A model generated the notes under the pieces. It did not search any database. It saw only the letters and a list, made by a program, of their open reading frames with translations, and was not told where the DNA came from. Shown in pieces: positions 6,079 to 8,303 of a stretch of DNA of 8,303 nucleotides. This stretch comes from Planctomycetaceae bacterium (GTDB lineage Bacteria > Planctomycetota > Planctomycetia > Pirellulales > Pirellulaceae). Position numbers and translations under genes: made by a program. Position 1 is the first letter of the stretch. Every line of letters begins with the position of its first letter. The stretch covers positions 2,339 through 10,641 of the forward strand of contig DMPQ01000248.1 of assembly GCA_003455945.1 (NCBI GenBank). Reading direction: 5' to 3'.

Positions 6079-8303
6079 ATGGAATTCGATCTCGACGCGC
6101 TCGAACGCCGGTTGCTCGAGTACGTCGCTCGCGACGGTTACCAACCGGTCAAGCCTCGCGTCATCATCAAGAAGTTCGGTCTCGACGACGAAGGCAAGGT
6201 CGCCTTTCGCCGTCTGCTCAAGCGGCTGGTGCGCGACGGCAAGCTCGCCTACGGCGCCAATCATCTGGTCCGCAAGGCCGATGCGGTCAAGCCGGCCGAC
6301 GGACGGATCGTCGGTCGCTTTCGACGCGCCATGCGCGGGCACGGTTACGTCCGCCCCGAATCGCCGGCTCCCAAGGGGATCGTCGGCGACATCTACATTC
6401 CGGCAGGCGAGACGGGGGACGCGGCGAACGGCGATCGAGTCGCGGTCCGGTTGTCGCGCCGTCGTCATGGCGGTCCGACCGAACCGGTCGGCGAGATCGT
6501 CGAAGTGCTCGATCGACGGACGCTGAAGTTCGTCGGCACCTATCTGGCTCGTGGCGGCGGCGGCTTCGTCCGGATGGACGGCAACCAGTTTCCCGATCCG
6601 ATTCCGGTCGGCGACCCGGGAGCCAAACAGGTGCGCGACGGCGACAAGGTCGTCGTCGAGATGGTCCGCTTTCCCGACAGCCGCACGACCGGCGAGGCGG
6701 TGGTGACGGAGGTGCTGGGGCGCCCCGACGCGGTCGGAGTCGATACCCGCATGATCGTGGCGGAGTACGACCTGCCGACCGAGTTTCCGGACGAGGTGGT
6801 CGAGGAGGTGCGCTCCATCGCCGCGGAGTTCGACGAGTCGATCGCTGCGCCGCGGCGCGATCTGACCGGAACGACGATCATCACGATCGATCCGGCGACC
6901 GCCCGCGACTTCGACGACGCGATTTCGCTGGAACGGATCGAGAACGGCCACTGGCGTCTGGGCGTTCACATCGCCGACGTCGCGCACTTCGTCCGACCGA
7001 ATTCGCGGGTCGACGGTGAAGCATTGCGGCGAGGGAACAGCGTCTATCTTCCCGACCTCGTCATCCCGATGCTTCCCGAACTGCTCTCGAACGGCCTGGC
7101 GAGTCTGCAGCCCGATCGGGTCCGCTACACGCTGACTGCCTTCGTCGAGTTCGCTCCCGACGGCGTGCCGGTCGCGACCGAACTGTGCGAAAGCGCGATC
7201 CGCAGTTGCCGGCGGTTCACCTACGAAGAGATCGACCAGTTCCTGGACGATCCCGACGGCTGGCGCGAGAAGCTGACCGGCGACGTGCATGCGCTGCTCG
7301 AGCGGATGCGCGATCTGGCTCGGATCCTGCGCGATCGCCGAATGGCGGCCGTCTCGCTCGACCTGGCGATTCCCGAGGTCGAGATCGATCTCGACGCCGA
7401 TGGTCGCGTCGTCGGTGCGCACAAGTCGGTCAACACGTTCAGTCATCAGATCATCGAAGAGTTCATGCTGGCGGCGAACGTCGCCGTCGCGCAGCGGATT
7501 CACGGTCTCGGATTGCCGCTCGTGCGCCGCGTGCACGAACCGCCCGGACTGATGAAGCTGCGCGAGCTGACCGAGTTCGTCAGAGCGCTCGGCATCCGCT
7601 GCTCGGGACTTCACGACCGGTTCGAGATCAAACGCGTGATCGCCGAAGCGGAAGGGCGCCCCGAGCGGGACGCGATCCACTTCGCCGTGCTGCGGGCCAT
7701 GCAGAAGGCCCGCTATTCGTCCGAAGAACTCGGGCACTACGCGCTCGCCTTCGACGCCTACTGCCATTTCACCTCGCCGATCCGCCGCTATCCCGACCTG
7801 ATCATCCATCGGATGGTCAAGGCGCTGGCCGCGGGGACGCGCCCGGCGGCCGAAGCGGGGCATCTCGAGAAGCTCGGCGAGCACTGCAGCGAAACGGAGC
7901 AGCGCGCCGAGCGAGCGGAGCGGGAGCTCAAGAAGCTCAAGCTGCTCAACTTCCTGAAGGACAAGATCGGCACCGAACTCGATGCCCGTATTACCGGTGT
8001 CGAGTCGTTCGGCATCTTCGCGCAGGGGGAGCAGCTTCCCGCCGACGGCTACGTCGCGATCCGCTCCCTCCCTCCCGACCTGTACGACTTCGATTCGGTC
8101 GCGCGATCGATCGTCGGGCGACGGTCGGGCGAGACGTATCGTCTGGGGGACTCGGTGGTGGTGAAGGTCGCACGCGTCGATCTTGCGCGCCGCGAACTCG
8201 ACTTCGAGATCGTCCGCCATCGGAATCGCCCGGTATCGATCCGTCCGGCTTCGAACCGATCGGAGCGGAGCGAGCGAGCGACGGGAGAGGAACGACCGCC
8301 TCG
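6079..8303 (+). CDS. rnr: Ribonuclease R (3'-terminus truncated by window edge)
   Basis: The visible 741 residues make up nearly all of an RNase R, the processive 3'-5' hydrolytic exoribonuclease that degrades structured RNA. Domains in order are an N-terminal winged helix (about 5-65), two cold-shock OB domains (about 75-210) and the RNB catalytic domain (about 258-585). An S1 domain (about 630-712) and a charged tail follow. The RNB metal site TIDPATARDFDDAISLE carries D271, D277, D279 and D280. HIADVAHFV (297-305), SVNTFSHQIIEEFML (450-464) and HFTSPIRRYPDLIIHR (563-578) are the other family signatures, the last supplying catalytic arginines. The S1 domain shows the family's GVESFGIFAQ start and RLGDSVVVKVARVDLARREL (688-707). 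E. coli RNase R has 813 residues; here the frame is still open in a basic, serine/glutamate/arginine-rich tail, so the stop lies outside the window. The winged helix and S1 distinguish it from RNase II. It follows the YhaM-like gene by 337 bp. Confidence 0.95.
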   Translation, partial: MEFDLDALERRLLEYVARDGYQPVKPRVIIKKFGLDDEGKVAFRRLLKRLVRDGKLAYGANHLVRKADAVKPADGRIVGRFRRAMRGHGYVRPESPAPKGIVGDIYIPAGETGDAANGDRVAVRLSRRRHGGPTEPVGEIVEVLDRRTLKFVGTYLARGGGGFVRMDGNQFPDPIPVGDPGAKQVRDGDKVVVEMVRFPDSRTTGEAVVTEVLGRPDAVGVDTRMIVAEYDLPTEFPDEVVEEVRSIAAEFDESIAAPRRDLTGTTIITIDPATARDFDDAISLERIENGHWRLGVHIADVAHFVRPNSRVDGEALRRGNSVYLPDLVIPMLPELLSNGLASLQPDRVRYTLTAFVEFAPDGVPVATELCESAIRSCRRFTYEEIDQFLDDPDGWREKLTGDVHALLERMRDLARILRDRRMAAVSLDLAIPEVEIDLDADGRVVGAHKSVNTFSHQIIEEFMLAANVAVAQRIHGLGLPLVRRVHEPPGLMKLRELTEFVRALGIRCSGLHDRFEIKRVIAEAEGRPERDAIHFAVLRAMQKARYSSEELGHYALAFDAYCHFTSPIRRYPDLIIHRMVKALAAGTRPAAEAGHLEKLGEHCSETEQRAERAERELKKLKLLNFLKDKIGTELDARITGVESFGIFAQGEQLPADGYVAIRSLPPDLYDFDSVARSIVGRRSGETYRLGDSVVVKVARVDLARRELDFEIVRHRNRPVSIRPASNRSERSERATGEERPP

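Noticed and set aside
5536..8220. An 894-codon open frame on the minus strand opposite rnr and the end of the YhaM-like gene
   Set aside because: It is antisense to RNase R, whose motifs and ribosome-binding site are clear. The long opening follows from GC-rich third positions, and its translation matches no family I recognise.

Overview
This 8.3-kb stretch of a high-GC bacterial chromosome carries five protein-coding genes. Three are complete and two run off the ends. The protein styles suggest a planctomycete (Planctomycetota): an ApgM-type phosphoglycerate mutase of the bacterial 'YTDSTGEDG' kind, a large exported M14 carboxypeptidase, a YhaM-like HD exonuclease and RNase R. The taxonomic call is inference from remembered family resemblance, not from a search. 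No tRNA, rRNA, CRISPR, insertion sequence or phage gene is visible.

Layout: (1) 1-283, minus strand: the first 94 codons of a probable glucose-6-phosphate isomerase, running off the left edge. (2) 284-587: a 304-bp divergent spacer with several short dyads and a C-rich tract. (3) 588-1793, plus: cofactor-independent phosphoglycerate mutase, ApgM type. (4) 1927-4608, plus: an exported M14 zinc carboxypeptidase with a C-terminal glutamine-amidotransferase-like region; a hairpin and a TATACT box lie just upstream. (5) 4770-5741, plus: a YhaM-like 3'-5' exoribonuclease (OB fold plus HD domain), preceded by a candidate -10 box inside a perfect inverted repeat. (6) 5742-6078: a 337-bp non-coding leader with two related stem-loop elements. 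(7) 6079-8303, plus: RNase R, cut by the right edge inside its C-terminal tail.

The genes form two loose functional pairs. Pgi and ApgM are both glycolytic/gluconeogenic and diverge from a shared spacer. The YhaM-like enzyme and RNase R are unrelated families that both degrade RNA from the 3' end, and they are encoded in tandem. The peptidase between the pairs has no obvious link to either. All four plus-strand genes are separated by 130-340 bp, so each may have its own promoter rather than being part of a tight operon. High GC with a GC-rich third codon position leaves long open frames on the opposite strand (up to 894 codons opposite RNase R); these are shadows. I found no convincing novel system. 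The points most worth checking are the altered metal-ligand motif in ApgM, the paired stem-loops upstream of rnr, the dyad-embedded -10 box and the dense CGATCG palindromes.
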